The notes below the pieces were generated by a model. It saw nothing but the letters and a program-made list of their open reading frames with translations. It searched no databases and had not been told where the DNA came from. From UBA4615 sp035628395 (GTDB lineage Bacteria; Pseudomonadota; Gammaproteobacteria; Burkholderiales; Burkholderiaceae_E), in the NCBI GenBank assembly GCA_035628395.1, contig DASPJX010000268.1:1-7029 (forward strand): a stretch of 7,029 nt of DNA. Reading direction: 5' to 3'. Positions 1-6,141 of the stretch are shown piece after piece. The position numbers were made by a program, and so were the translations under genes. Each line of letters starts with the position of its first letter. Position 1 is the first letter of the stretch.

Positions 1-148
1 CGACGCCCCCGACGCGGAGTCAGCGAGGCGCCCCCGACGCGGGGTCGGCGCGACGCCCCCGACGTGGAGTCAGCGAGGCGCCCCCGACGCGGGGTCGGCG
101 CGGCGTTCCGATACGGCATCAGCGCGGCGTTCCGACGCGGCAACAGCG
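1..148. repeat. Degenerate 24-25 bp GC-rich tandem repeat array
   Basis: Bases 1-50 and 51-100 are two copies of a 50 bp unit that differ at one base (C15 versus T65). Each 50 bp unit splits into two related 25 bp halves (1-25, 26-50, 51-75, 76-100). Two more diverged 24 bp copies follow at 101-124 and 125-148, both starting CGGCGTTCCG and ending CAGCG. A period of 25 or 24 is not a multiple of three and no convincing protein reads through, so I treat it as non-coding. The second half-unit can fold as CCCC-GACGC-GGGG (32-44, 82-94). The array may continue to the left of the window. It lies downstream of the thiolase operon. Function unknown. Confidence 0.85.
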
Positions 149-177
149 CGGCGGCCCGCCCCCGGGGCGTCAGGCAG

Positions 178-196
178 CGCCCCCGCCGCCGGGGCG
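178..196 (-). terminator. GC hairpin just past the thiolase stop, possible terminator
   Basis: CGCCCC (178-183) pairs with GGGGCG (191-196) around a 7-base loop, immediately downstream of the thiolase stop codon on the minus strand. A related GGGGCGTCAGGC block occurs twice, at 164-175 and 191-202. There is no T tract after the stem, so it is not a classical Rho-independent terminator. The position at the end of a four-gene operon is what supports the call. Confidence 0.35.
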
Positions 197-1489
197 TCAG
201 GCGGCGCCCCGGCTCCCGCCGACCACCGTGCCGCGCGACGGCGCCTGCAGCACGATCACCGAGCACGCGGCCTCGTCGAAGCCGATCACGCCGCCGCCGT
301 TCTCGGCGAGCGCGAGGTCGGCGCGCGGGGCCTGCCGCTCGCCGGCCTCGCGGCGCAGCTGGGTCGCGAGCTCGTGGATCATCGACAGCCCGGTCGCGCC
401 GACCGGATGGCCCTTCGACACCAGGCCGCCCGACAGGTTGACCGGCCGCTCGCCGTCGATCGACGTGGCCCCGGAGCCGACGTACGCGCCGCCGGCGCCG
501 TCGTCGCAGAAGCCGAGCATCTCGCACTGGTAGATCTCGCAGAACGAGGTCGCGTCGTGGACCTCGGCGAGATCGACGTCGGCCGGGCCGATGCCGGCGG
601 CCGCGTACGCGCGCCGCGCCGCGAGCCGCGACAGCCCGGGCTCGTCCAGCGCGCGGTACTTGCCGCCGGTCAGCACCGAGGCGCGCACCTTCACCGCGCG
701 CTCGCGCACGCGCGCCGGCAGGCCGGCGAGCACCTCGGCCGAGCAGAGCAGCGCGGCGGCCGCGCCGTCGCCGATCGGGGCGCACATCGAGCGGGTGAGC
801 GGCGTGCTGACCATCCGGTCGGCGAGCACCTCGTCGGGGCTCACCTCGAAGCGGTACTGCGCGAGCGGGTTGCGCGCGCCCATCGCGTGGTTCTTGGACG
901 CGCCGATCGCGATCTGGCGGGCGGTCGTGCCCCAGCGCTTCATGTGCCAGGCGGCCTGCATCGCGTAGGTGTCCATGAACACCGTGCCGCCGCCCGCGCC
1001 CGGCGCGAACGGCTTGCCCGCCTCGTCGCCGGCGCGCCGGTAGTAGTCGTGCCACTCCTGCGGATCCAGCTGGTCGATGCCGCCGGCGAAGATCGCCTGG
1101 GTGCGGGCGGGATCGTCGCGCACGAAGGTCTTCTCGACGCCGATCGCGAGCGACAGCCCCGCCTGGCCCGACAGCACGTCCTTCCAGGCGCCGTTGAAGG
1201 CCATCGACGCGGTCGCGCAGCCGCCCTCGACGTTCACCATCGGCACCCGCTCGGGAAAGCGCCCCTCGCGCACCAGCGGCGTGAAGCAGACCTGGCCGCG
1301 GATGTTCGGCTGGCCGAACTTGTCCATGCCGCAGTTGCCGAACCACGACGACTCGATCCGGCCGCCGTCGTCGAGCCCGGCGTCGGCGAGCACCGCCTCG
1401 TAGGCCTCGCGGGCCAGGTCCTTGAAGCTCGCGCCGGGGCGCTTGCCGAACGGCGTGCAGGACACGCCGATCACGTAGACGTCGCTCAT
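197..1489 (-). CDS. SCP-x-type thiolase (acetyl-CoA acetyltransferase/lipid-transfer thiolase family)
   Basis: This 430-residue thiolase-fold protein is the last gene of the operon. Family members cleave 3-ketoacyl-CoA with CoA or run the reverse Claisen condensation. The nucleophile is C91 in VEGGCATASMAF. H311 lies in EVHDATSFCEI, where classical thiolases have NEAF. H361 lies in GGLVSKGHPVGATG (354-367), a signature of the SCP-x branch. The usual C-terminal CxG loop reads AENGGG (395-400), so the classical second catalytic cysteine is absent there; non-CxG loops are known among SCP-x thiolases. The length fits a thiolase domain alone, without an SCP-2 sterol carrier domain. The ATG overlaps the TGA of the diiron gene (ATGA) and has AGGTGG 4 bases upstream, so translation is probably coupled. 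The open frame continues upstream of this ATG only as antisense-like arginine/alanine-rich sequence, so I start here. Substrate unknown; short- or branched-chain, or sterol-type acyl-CoA is possible. It is soluble, with no signal peptide. Confidence 0.9.
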   Translation of the reverse strand: MSDVYVIGVSCTPFGKRPGASFKDLAREAYEAVLADAGLDDGGRIESSWFGNCGMDKFGQPNIRGQVCFTPLVREGRFPERVPMVNVEGGCATASMAFNGAWKDVLSGQAGLSLAIGVEKTFVRDDPARTQAIFAGGIDQLDPQEWHDYYRRAGDEAGKPFAPGAGGGTVFMDTYAMQAAWHMKRWGTTARQIAIGASKNHAMGARNPLAQYRFEVSPDEVLADRMVSTPLTRSMCAPIGDGAAAALLCSAEVLAGLPARVRERAVKVRASVLTGGKYRALDEPGLSRLAARRAYAAAGIGPADVDLAEVHDATSFCEIYQCEMLGFCDDGAGGAYVGSGATSIDGERPVNLSGGLVSKGHPVGATGLSMIHELATQLRREAGERQAPRADLALAENGGGVIGFDEAACSVIVLQAPSRGTVVGGSRGAA

Positions 1490-2589
1490 CGATCCACCTG
1501 TTCGTCGGTCCGGGGGGAAGGGCGGGGCGCGGCGGCGATCGCCCGCTCCACGTGGCGCTGCGCGTCGAACTCCTCGGCGACGCGCGCGTCGTCGGCGAGC
1601 ACCGCGTCGACGTCGAGGTCGGCGTACTCGAGCGCCTGCATGTCGACGAAGGCCTGGCGCACGCGCGGGCTCCACAGCCCGATGTCGCGGACCACCGGCA
1701 CGATCCGCGAGAACAGCCGGCGGCGGAACGCCTTCATCGTCTCGGAGCGCGACACCAGGTCGGCGATCTCGCCGCCCAGCCCGAGGTTCTCCCAGACCTC
1801 GCGCTGGTCGAAGCGATCGCGCATGTGACGGCAGGCCTCGATGACGAACTCCTCGCGCTCGGCGCGCTCGGCGTCGGTCAGCTCCGGGTACAGGTCGCGC
1901 AGCGCGATCCGACCGAACGCGACGTGGCGCGCCTCGTCCTGCATCACGTAGGCGTTGACCTGCCGCGCGAGCGGGTTCTGGGCGCTGTCGCGGTAGCGCT
2001 GGAACGCGGCGAGCGCGAGCCCCTCGATCAGCACCTGCATGCCGAGGTAGCACATGTCCCAGCGCGAGTCGGACAGGATGTCGTCGAGCAGCGAGCGCAG
2101 CCCGGGCGTGATCGGGTAGACCAGGTCGAACTTCTCGTGCAGCAGCCGCGAGTACGCCTCGACGTGGCGCGCCTCGTCCATCGTCTGGGTGGCCGCGTAG
2201 AACTTCGCGTCCATCTGCGGCGCGCACTGCACGAGGCGCGCGGCGACCATCAGCGCGCCCTGCTCGCCGTGCAGGAACTGCGAGATCGTGTGCGCCTGCA
2301 CGTGGCGGCGCACCCGGGCGCGGTCGTCCTCGCCCATGCGCGCCCAGACCGGGCTCTCGGCGATCGCGAGGCCGCGGTCGTCGAGGCGCATCGGGTTGCC
2401 CGGGTCGAGCGGCTGGTCCCAGTCGATCCGCAGCGCCGCGTCCCACTGCTGCTTCTTCGCGGTGTCGTACAGGTTCAGCAGCCGCGCGCGGCCGTCCTCG
2501 TACTCCCAGGCGAAGCTCGCCTCCATGGCGGCGTCGATCCGCCAGCCGGTCTGCTCGACCGGGAGCGCGTAGCGGTAGGTCGTGGACAT
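1486..2589 (-). CDS. Ferritin-like diiron protein, probable diiron oxygenase
   Basis: This 367-residue protein is largely helical. Its ligand set fits a four-helix diiron bundle: E109 (HGEQGAL), E139 and H142 (MDEARHVEAY), E189 (LIEGLAL), and E219 and H222 (QDEARHVAFG). This gives the symmetric two E plus two ExxH pattern of the ribonucleotide reductase R2/ferritin-like superfamily. The two ExxH helices are near-duplicates, 80 residues apart. The AurF/CmlI N-oxygenases carry an extra His ligand four residues before the last ExxH; here that position is V215, so an AurF-type site is not supported. Such proteins usually activate O2 for hydroxylation, desaturation or radical generation. The reaction here is not identifiable. 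The first segment has a KKQQWDAALRIDW motif (45-57) that looks conserved but has no known role to me. AGGAG lies 7 bases before the ATG. The gene follows the P450 after 19 bases and overlaps the thiolase start by 4. It is cytoplasmic, with no membrane segment. Confidence 0.85.
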   Translation of the reverse strand: MSTTYRYALPVEQTGWRIDAAMEASFAWEYEDGRARLLNLYDTAKKQQWDAALRIDWDQPLDPGNPMRLDDRGLAIAESPVWARMGEDDRARVRRHVQAHTISQFLHGEQGALMVAARLVQCAPQMDAKFYAATQTMDEARHVEAYSRLLHEKFDLVYPITPGLRSLLDDILSDSRWDMCYLGMQVLIEGLALAAFQRYRDSAQNPLARQVNAYVMQDEARHVAFGRIALRDLYPELTDAERAEREEFVIEACRHMRDRFDQREVWENLGLGGEIADLVSRSETMKAFRRRLFSRIVPVVRDIGLWSPRVRQAFVDMQALEYADLDVDAVLADDARVAEEFDAQRHVERAIAAAPRPSPRTDEQVDR

Positions 2590-2608
2590 CGGGAATCTCC
2601 TGGCGGGA

Positions 2609-3838
2609 TCAGGTCCGGCCGAGCCGCAGCGGCAAGCGGGTCAGGCCGCGCATCACCATCGCGTCCATCCACTCGCGCTCGCCCTCGCCGCGCTCGATCC
2701 GGGGAAAGCGCTCGAGCAGCGCCGCGACGCAGGCCTGCCCCTCGAGCCGCGCGAGCGGCGCGCCGAGGCAGAAGTGGATGCCGAAGCCGAAGGTCAGGTG
2801 CCGGTTCGGCGTGCGGCCGAGGTCGAGCGCCTGCGGACGCTCGAACTGGCGCGGGTCGCGGTTGGCGGCGTTGATCATCGCGAACACGCGGTCGCCGGCG
2901 CGCAGCACGGTGTCGCCGATCGCGTGGTCGCGCGCGACCACGCGGGCGATCGAGTTGCTCGGGCCGTCGTAGCGCAGGAACTCCTCGACCGCGGACTCGA
3001 TCAGCGACGGGTCGGCGCGCAGCCGCTCGAGCTGGTCGGGATGGTCGAGCAGCGCGTCGACCGAGTTGGTCAGCAGGCTGGTGGTCGTCTCGTGGCCGCC
3101 GAACAGGATCAGCATGCAGGTGCCGACGATCTCGTCCTCGGTCAGTGCGCCGCCCTCGTCGCGCGCGGCGATCATCGCGCTGATCACGTCGTCGCGCGGG
3201 GCGGCCCGGCGCTCGGCGATCTGCTCGCGGAAGAACGCCGACATGCCGATCGCGCCGCGCTGCGCGCGCTCGTAGCGCCTCGCGTCGCCGCGCGAGGTGC
3301 CGATGAAGGCGCGCAGGTCGTCCGACCAGACCTTGATCTCGTCGAAGCGCTCGCGCGGGATGCCGAGCATGTCGAGGATCACCCAGGCCGGCACGAGCGC
3401 GGCGACCTCGGAGGCGAAGTCGATGGCGTCGCGCCCGTGCACGCGGTCGAGCACGTCGTCGACCGTGCGCCGGATCGCCGGGCGCATGCCGGCGACGATC
3501 TTCGGGTTGATCACGGTGTTCAGCAGCCGGCGCAGCCGCGTGTGCTCGGGCGGGTCGCGGAACACCAGCCAGACCGACAGGTAGCGCATCACCTCGGCGA
3601 GCACCGGGCGGCGCTCCTCGCCCAGCGACGCGTAGAAGGGCGCGAGGCGGTTCGGCGAGAGCTCGCCGGCCATCGCGATGCCGCGCACGTCGTCGTATCG
3701 GGTCACGACCCAGGTGCGCAGCGCCGGGCTCCAGTGCACCGGATCCTCGTCCTGCAGCCGCGCGTACAAGGGGAAGGGGTCGCGACGGACGGCCGGATCG
3801 GCCGGGTCGTAGACCGGCGCGCCGGAGAGCGCGCTCAC
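2609..3838 (-). CDS. Soluble bacterial cytochrome P450
   Basis: This 409-residue P450 has all core motifs. They are the I-helix oxygen-activation motif FGGHETT (246-252), the ExxR pair E286/R289 in EEFLR, the PERF-like region near NRDPRQFERP (326-335), and the heme loop FGFGIHFCLGAPLARLE (350-366) with C357 as thiolate ligand. Length and the N-terminal pattern DPADPAVRRDPFPLYARL match class I soluble bacterial P450s, which need a ferredoxin and reductase; neither is encoded here. It has no signal anchor. The start is GTG at 3838, overlapping the TGA of the upstream dioxygenase gene (GTGA), with GAGG 4 bases before it. The next in-frame Met is residue 57, which would cut the conserved N-terminus, so GTG is the only sensible start. 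The open frame extends upstream to 4927, but only antisense-like sequence lies there. Substrate unknown; family-level naming (CYP number) needs a search. Confidence 0.95.
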   Translation of the reverse strand: MSALSGAPVYDPADPAVRRDPFPLYARLQDEDPVHWSPALRTWVVTRYDDVRGIAMAGELSPNRLAPFYASLGEERRPVLAEVMRYLSVWLVFRDPPEHTRLRRLLNTVINPKIVAGMRPAIRRTVDDVLDRVHGRDAIDFASEVAALVPAWVILDMLGIPRERFDEIKVWSDDLRAFIGTSRGDARRYERAQRGAIGMSAFFREQIAERRAAPRDDVISAMIAARDEGGALTEDEIVGTCMLILFGGHETTTSLLTNSVDALLDHPDQLERLRADPSLIESAVEEFLRYDGPSNSIARVVARDHAIGDTVLRAGDRVFAMINAANRDPRQFERPQALDLGRTPNRHLTFGFGIHFCLGAPLARLEGQACVAALLERFPRIERGEGEREWMDAMVMRGLTRLPLRLGRT

Positions 3839-4701
3839 GCGGCCTCGCGCGCGAGCGGCGCGCGCTCGGCGATCGTGATCCGGTGCAGCAGCCGGCGGTG
3901 GCCCTCGTAGCCGCCGGTGGCGGCGTGCACGAGGCGGCGGTTGTCCCACAGCAGCAGCATGCCCGCCGACCAGCGGTGCCGGTAGACGAACTCGGGCCGC
4001 TTCTGGTGCTCGAAGAGCTCCATCAGCAGCGGCGTCGACTCGGCCTCGTCCATGCCCTCGATGCCGATCGTGTAGCCCGGGCTCACGAAGAGCACGGTGC
4101 GGCCGGTCTCGGGGTGCACGCGCGCGATCGGGTGCGAGCGGGTCGCGAGCGCGTCGTCGCCGAAGCGGATCGCCATCGAGCGGCCCTTCGCGCGGTCGCG
4201 CTCGCCGTACATGCCGTCGCGCGCGTAGCCGCGGCGCGCGGAGTGGACGGCGAGGCGCCCGCGCAGCCGGGCCTTCGTGCGATCGGGCAGCGCGTCCCAG
4301 GCGGCCGCTTGGCAGGCGAACAGCGTGTCGCCCCCGACCGGCGGGATGATCGTGCCGTACAGCGCGGTGGCCGCCGGCGGGATCGGCAGGAAGCTCCAGT
4401 CGGAGTGCCAGGTCTCGGCGAAGATCGGCGCCTGCTCGTCGGGCTCGCGCCGGATCTCGACGACGTGGCGGTGGCCGGGGATCGGCGCGATGTACGGATC
4501 GTCGCCGCGCGGGCCGAGCGCGAGCGTGAAGCGCTCGAGGTCCTCGATCGACATCCGCTGGTCGGGGAAGGCCACGACGCCGTGCTCGAGCCAGGCGGCC
4601 CGGATCTCGGCGACGGTGGCGTCGGACAGCGGCGAGGACAGGTCCGCGCCGCGGACGGTCGCGCCGCAGGCCGCGCCGCTCGGTTCGATCTGCAGGCTCA
4701 C
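3835..4701 (-). CDS. TauD/TfdA-family Fe(II)/2-oxoglutarate-dependent dioxygenase
   Basis: This is the first gene of the operon, 288 residues. The facial triad is visible: H99 and D101 in ETWHSDWSF, and H259 in WDNRRLVHAA. The 2-oxoglutarate-binding arginine is R270 and the following conserved arginine is R274 (GHRRLLHRIT), at the spacing found in E. coli TauD (H255, R266, R270). GGDTLFA (123-129) is another family signature. These enzymes couple oxidative decarboxylation of 2-oxoglutarate to hydroxylation of a substrate. The substrate-side segments, for example RGDDPYIAPIPGHRHVVEI (65-83) and AVHSARRGYA (151-160), differ from those I recall for taurine dioxygenase, so I do not call it a taurine enzyme. 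The start is GTG with GGGAG 7 bases upstream, and the protein begins as family members do (LQIEPSGAACGATVRG). A sigma70-like promoter sits about 60-90 bases upstream. Its stop overlaps the P450 start. Confidence 0.93.
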   Translation of the reverse strand: MSLQIEPSGAACGATVRGADLSSPLSDATVAEIRAAWLEHGVVAFPDQRMSIEDLERFTLALGPRGDDPYIAPIPGHRHVVEIRREPDEQAPIFAETWHSDWSFLPIPPAATALYGTIIPPVGGDTLFACQAAAWDALPDRTKARLRGRLAVHSARRGYARDGMYGERDRAKGRSMAIRFGDDALATRSHPIARVHPETGRTVLFVSPGYTIGIEGMDEAESTPLLMELFEHQKRPEFVYRHRWSAGMLLLWDNRRLVHAATGGYEGHRRLLHRITIAERAPLAREAA

Positions 4702-4760
4702 GCACCGTCTCCCGTTGCGGCCCCGGTCGGCCGGAGCGGCCCGCGGGGTCTGTCCGGCCG

Positions 4761-4789
4761 ATTCTTCGCGATGCCCGCGGGCGGGTCAA
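4761..4789 (-). promoter_or_regulatory. Sigma70-like promoter of the oxygenase/thiolase operon
   Basis: Read on the minus strand, TTGACC (4789-4784, five of six bases of the -35 consensus) is followed after exactly 17 bases by AAGAAT (4766-4761, four of six bases of the -10 consensus). ATTCTT at 4761-4766 is one of the few A/T-rich patches in this intergenic region. Transcription would start near 4754, leaving a leader of roughly 50 bases that contains the GGGAG ribosome binding site at 4709-4713. Seen by eye; not tested. Confidence 0.6.
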
Positions 4790-4849
4790 GCCGCGGTGCC
4801 GGCCCGGCGCGCGTCGCCGGGCGCCGGGTGACGGCCTCGGCGCGCGCCG

Positions 4850-4952
4850 CGCGGACCCGGTCCGCGGGCACGGCAGCCGACGCGGACGGCCGGGCCGGTG
4901 CGGCACCGTCGACGGGCGCGGCGGCACGAGCTCGGCCGCGGCGATGCGGCCG
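4850..4952. promoter_or_regulatory. Three short dyad symmetries in the divergent intergenic region
   Basis: The 297-base gap between the two divergent transcription units holds three perfect inverted repeats. They are 8-base arms around one base at 4850-4866 (CGCGGACC-C-GGTCCGCG), 6-base arms around one base at 4896-4908 (CGGTGC-G-GCACCG), and 7-base arms around six bases at 4933-4952 (CGGCCGC-GGCGAT-GCGGCCG). The last one overlaps where a -35 element for the DAHP synthase gene would sit. They could be operators, but in such GC-rich DNA short palindromes arise by chance, and the three do not share one sequence. The rest of the gap shows nothing I recognise, and no small gene. Confidence 0.3.
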
Positions 4953-4963
4953 CGCGCGGGCGC

Positions 4964-4969
4964 TAGACT
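4964..4969 (+). promoter_or_regulatory. Possible -10 element for the DAHP synthase gene
   Basis: TAGACT matches four of six bases of the -10 consensus and lies 29 bases before the ATG, in a short A/T-containing island. No -35-like hexamer is found 16-18 bases upstream; that space is occupied by the 4933-4952 dyad. Weak call based on position and composition. Confidence 0.3.
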
Positions 4970-4998
4970 CCCGGCTCGCTTCCCGACCGGCCCCCGCC

Positions 4999-6111
4999 AT
5001 GCCCGCGCACGACCCGCTGCTCGACGCTCCCGACGACCGCACCTCGGCCACCGACGACGCTCGCGTCGACCAGGTCCAGCTGCTGCCGCCGCCCGAACAC
5101 CTGATCCGCTTCTTCCCGATCCAGGGCACGCCGGTCGAGGCGCTGGTGGCCGCGACCCGCGAGCGGGTCCGCGCGATCCTGCAGCGCCGCGACGACCGGC
5201 TGCTCGTCGTGATCGGCCCGTGCTCGATCCACGATCCCGAGTCGGCGCTCGAGTACGCGCGCCGGCTCGCCGCCGAGCGCGCGCGCCTCGCCGACCGGCT
5301 CGAGGTGGTGATGCGCGTCTACTTCGAGAAGCCGCGCACGACGGTGGGCTGGAAGGGCCTGATCAACGATCCGTACCTCGACGGCAGCTTCCGCATCAAC
5401 GAGGGGCTGAGGATCGCGCGGCAGGTGCTGATCGACGTCGCGCGGCTCGGGGTGCCCGCCGGCTGCGAGCTGCTCGACACGATCTCGCCGCAGTACGTGG
5501 GCGACCTGGTCGCCTGGGGCGCGATCGGCGCGCGCACGACCGAGTCGCAGGTGCACCGCGAGCTCGCCTCGGGCGCGTCGGCGCCGATCGGCTTCAAGAA
5601 CGGCACCGACGGCAACGTCCGGATCGCGATCGACGCGATCCAGTCGGCGTCGCGGCCGCACCACTTCCTCGGCGTCCACAAGAACGGCCGCGTCGCGATG
5701 GTGCGCACCCGCGGCAACCCCGACTGCCACGCGATCCTGCGGGGCGGTCGCGCGCCCAACCACGACGCGGCGAGCGTCGCGCAGGCCGGCGAGGCGCTCG
5801 CCGCCGCCGGGCTGCCGACCGCGGTGATGGTCGACTGCTCGCACGCGAACAGCGGCAAGCGCCACGAGCGCCAGCGCGAGGTCGCCGCGGACGTGGCCGC
5901 GCAGGTGGCCGCGGGCGGGCGGGGCATCTTCGGAGTGATGGTCGAGAGCCACCTCGAGGCGGGCGCGCAGCCGTTCGTCCCCGGGCGCGACGATCCGGCG
6001 GCGCTGCGCCGCGGACAGAGCATCACCGACGCGTGCCTCGGCTGGGACGACTCGGTCGAGGTGCTCGAGCGGCTGGCCGACGCGGTGTCGGCGCGGCGCG
6101 CACGCGGCTGA
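4999..6111 (+). CDS. aroG: 3-deoxy-7-phosphoheptulonate (DAHP) synthase, class I-alpha
   Basis: This cytoplasmic enzyme condenses phosphoenolpyruvate and erythrose 4-phosphate to DAHP, the entry step to chorismate and the aromatic amino acids. It has 370 residues against 350 in E. coli AroG, mostly from a longer N-terminus. Matching E. coli AroG, the metal ligands are C75 (GPCSIHDP), H282 (SHANS), E316 (VESH) and D344 (SITDA). The phosphate- and PEP-binding residues are R106 and K111 (MRVYFEKPR), R179 (GARTTESQ), K200 (GFKNGTDG) and R248 (LRGG). The Asp pair of the N-terminal regulatory segment is present (D19-D20). At the effector-site position of E. coli Ser211 this protein has G225 (HHFLGV), which points to tyrosine sensitivity, so the isozyme letter is uncertain. 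The ATG was chosen because homology starts soon after it. No Shine-Dalgarno is visible before it. The gene is divergent from the oxygenase operon and convergent with folE. Confidence 0.97.
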   Translation: MPAHDPLLDAPDDRTSATDDARVDQVQLLPPPEHLIRFFPIQGTPVEALVAATRERVRAILQRRDDRLLVVIGPCSIHDPESALEYARRLAAERARLADRLEVVMRVYFEKPRTTVGWKGLINDPYLDGSFRINEGLRIARQVLIDVARLGVPAGCELLDTISPQYVGDLVAWGAIGARTTESQVHRELASGASAPIGFKNGTDGNVRIAIDAIQSASRPHHFLGVHKNGRVAMVRTRGNPDCHAILRGGRAPNHDAASVAQAGEALAAAGLPTAVMVDCSHANSGKRHERQREVAADVAAQVAAGGRGIFGVMVESHLEAGAQPFVPGRDDPAALRRGQSITDACLGWDDSVEVLERLADAVSARRARG

Positions 6112-6137
6112 CGCGCGGGCGGCGGGCCGACCGCGCG
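6112..6137. terminator. Possible bidirectional terminator hairpin between convergent genes
   Basis: The 30-base gap between the two convergent genes contains CGCGCGG (6112-6118) and its complement CCGCGCG (6131-6137), with a 12-base loop. It lies directly after the DAHP synthase stop and just before the folE stop. There is no T tract on either strand, so it may only pause polymerase. Low confidence because GC-only stems are common here. Confidence 0.3.
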
Positions 6138-6141
6138 CCGA

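Noticed and set aside
1..148. CRISPR array
   Set aside because: The repeats are directly adjacent with no unique spacers and decay in sequence; no cas gene is present.
374..1828. Long open frame on the plus strand opposite the thiolase and diiron genes
   Set aside because: Arg/Ala/His-rich translation with no motifs, complementary to genes with clear catalytic motifs. Such antisense frames are expected in very GC-rich DNA.
1490..2446. N-terminal extension of the thiolase frame up to 2446
   Set aside because: It overlaps the diiron gene in a different frame and has no domain. The thiolase fold starts at the ATG at 1489.
1486..2589. AurF-type N-oxygenase
   Set aside because: The additional histidine ligand is replaced by Val215, and no aryl-amine biosynthesis genes are adjacent.
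1552..3910. Other long plus-strand open frames opposite the diiron and P450 genes
   Set aside because: They have low-complexity composition, no recognisable domain and no ribosome binding site. They mirror codon bias on the other strand.
3835..4701. Specific annotation as taurine dioxygenase TauD
   Set aside because: Only the iron and 2-oxoglutarate sites match. The substrate-facing segments differ from those of TauD as I recall them, and there are no tauABC-type transport genes beside it.
3839..4927. N-terminal extension of the P450 frame up to 4927
   Set aside because: The extension lies fully over the dioxygenase gene in another frame and is Arg/Pro-rich. The GTG at 3838 with an overlap and family-like N-terminus is the better start.
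3883..4998. Extension of the DAHP synthase frame upstream of 4999
   Set aside because: It runs antisense to the dioxygenase gene and lacks homology-like sequence. The protein begins with a family-like region soon after 4999.
4963..6026. Minus-strand open frames opposite the DAHP synthase gene
   Set aside because: They are shadow frames opposite a fully conserved enzyme, with no domain features.
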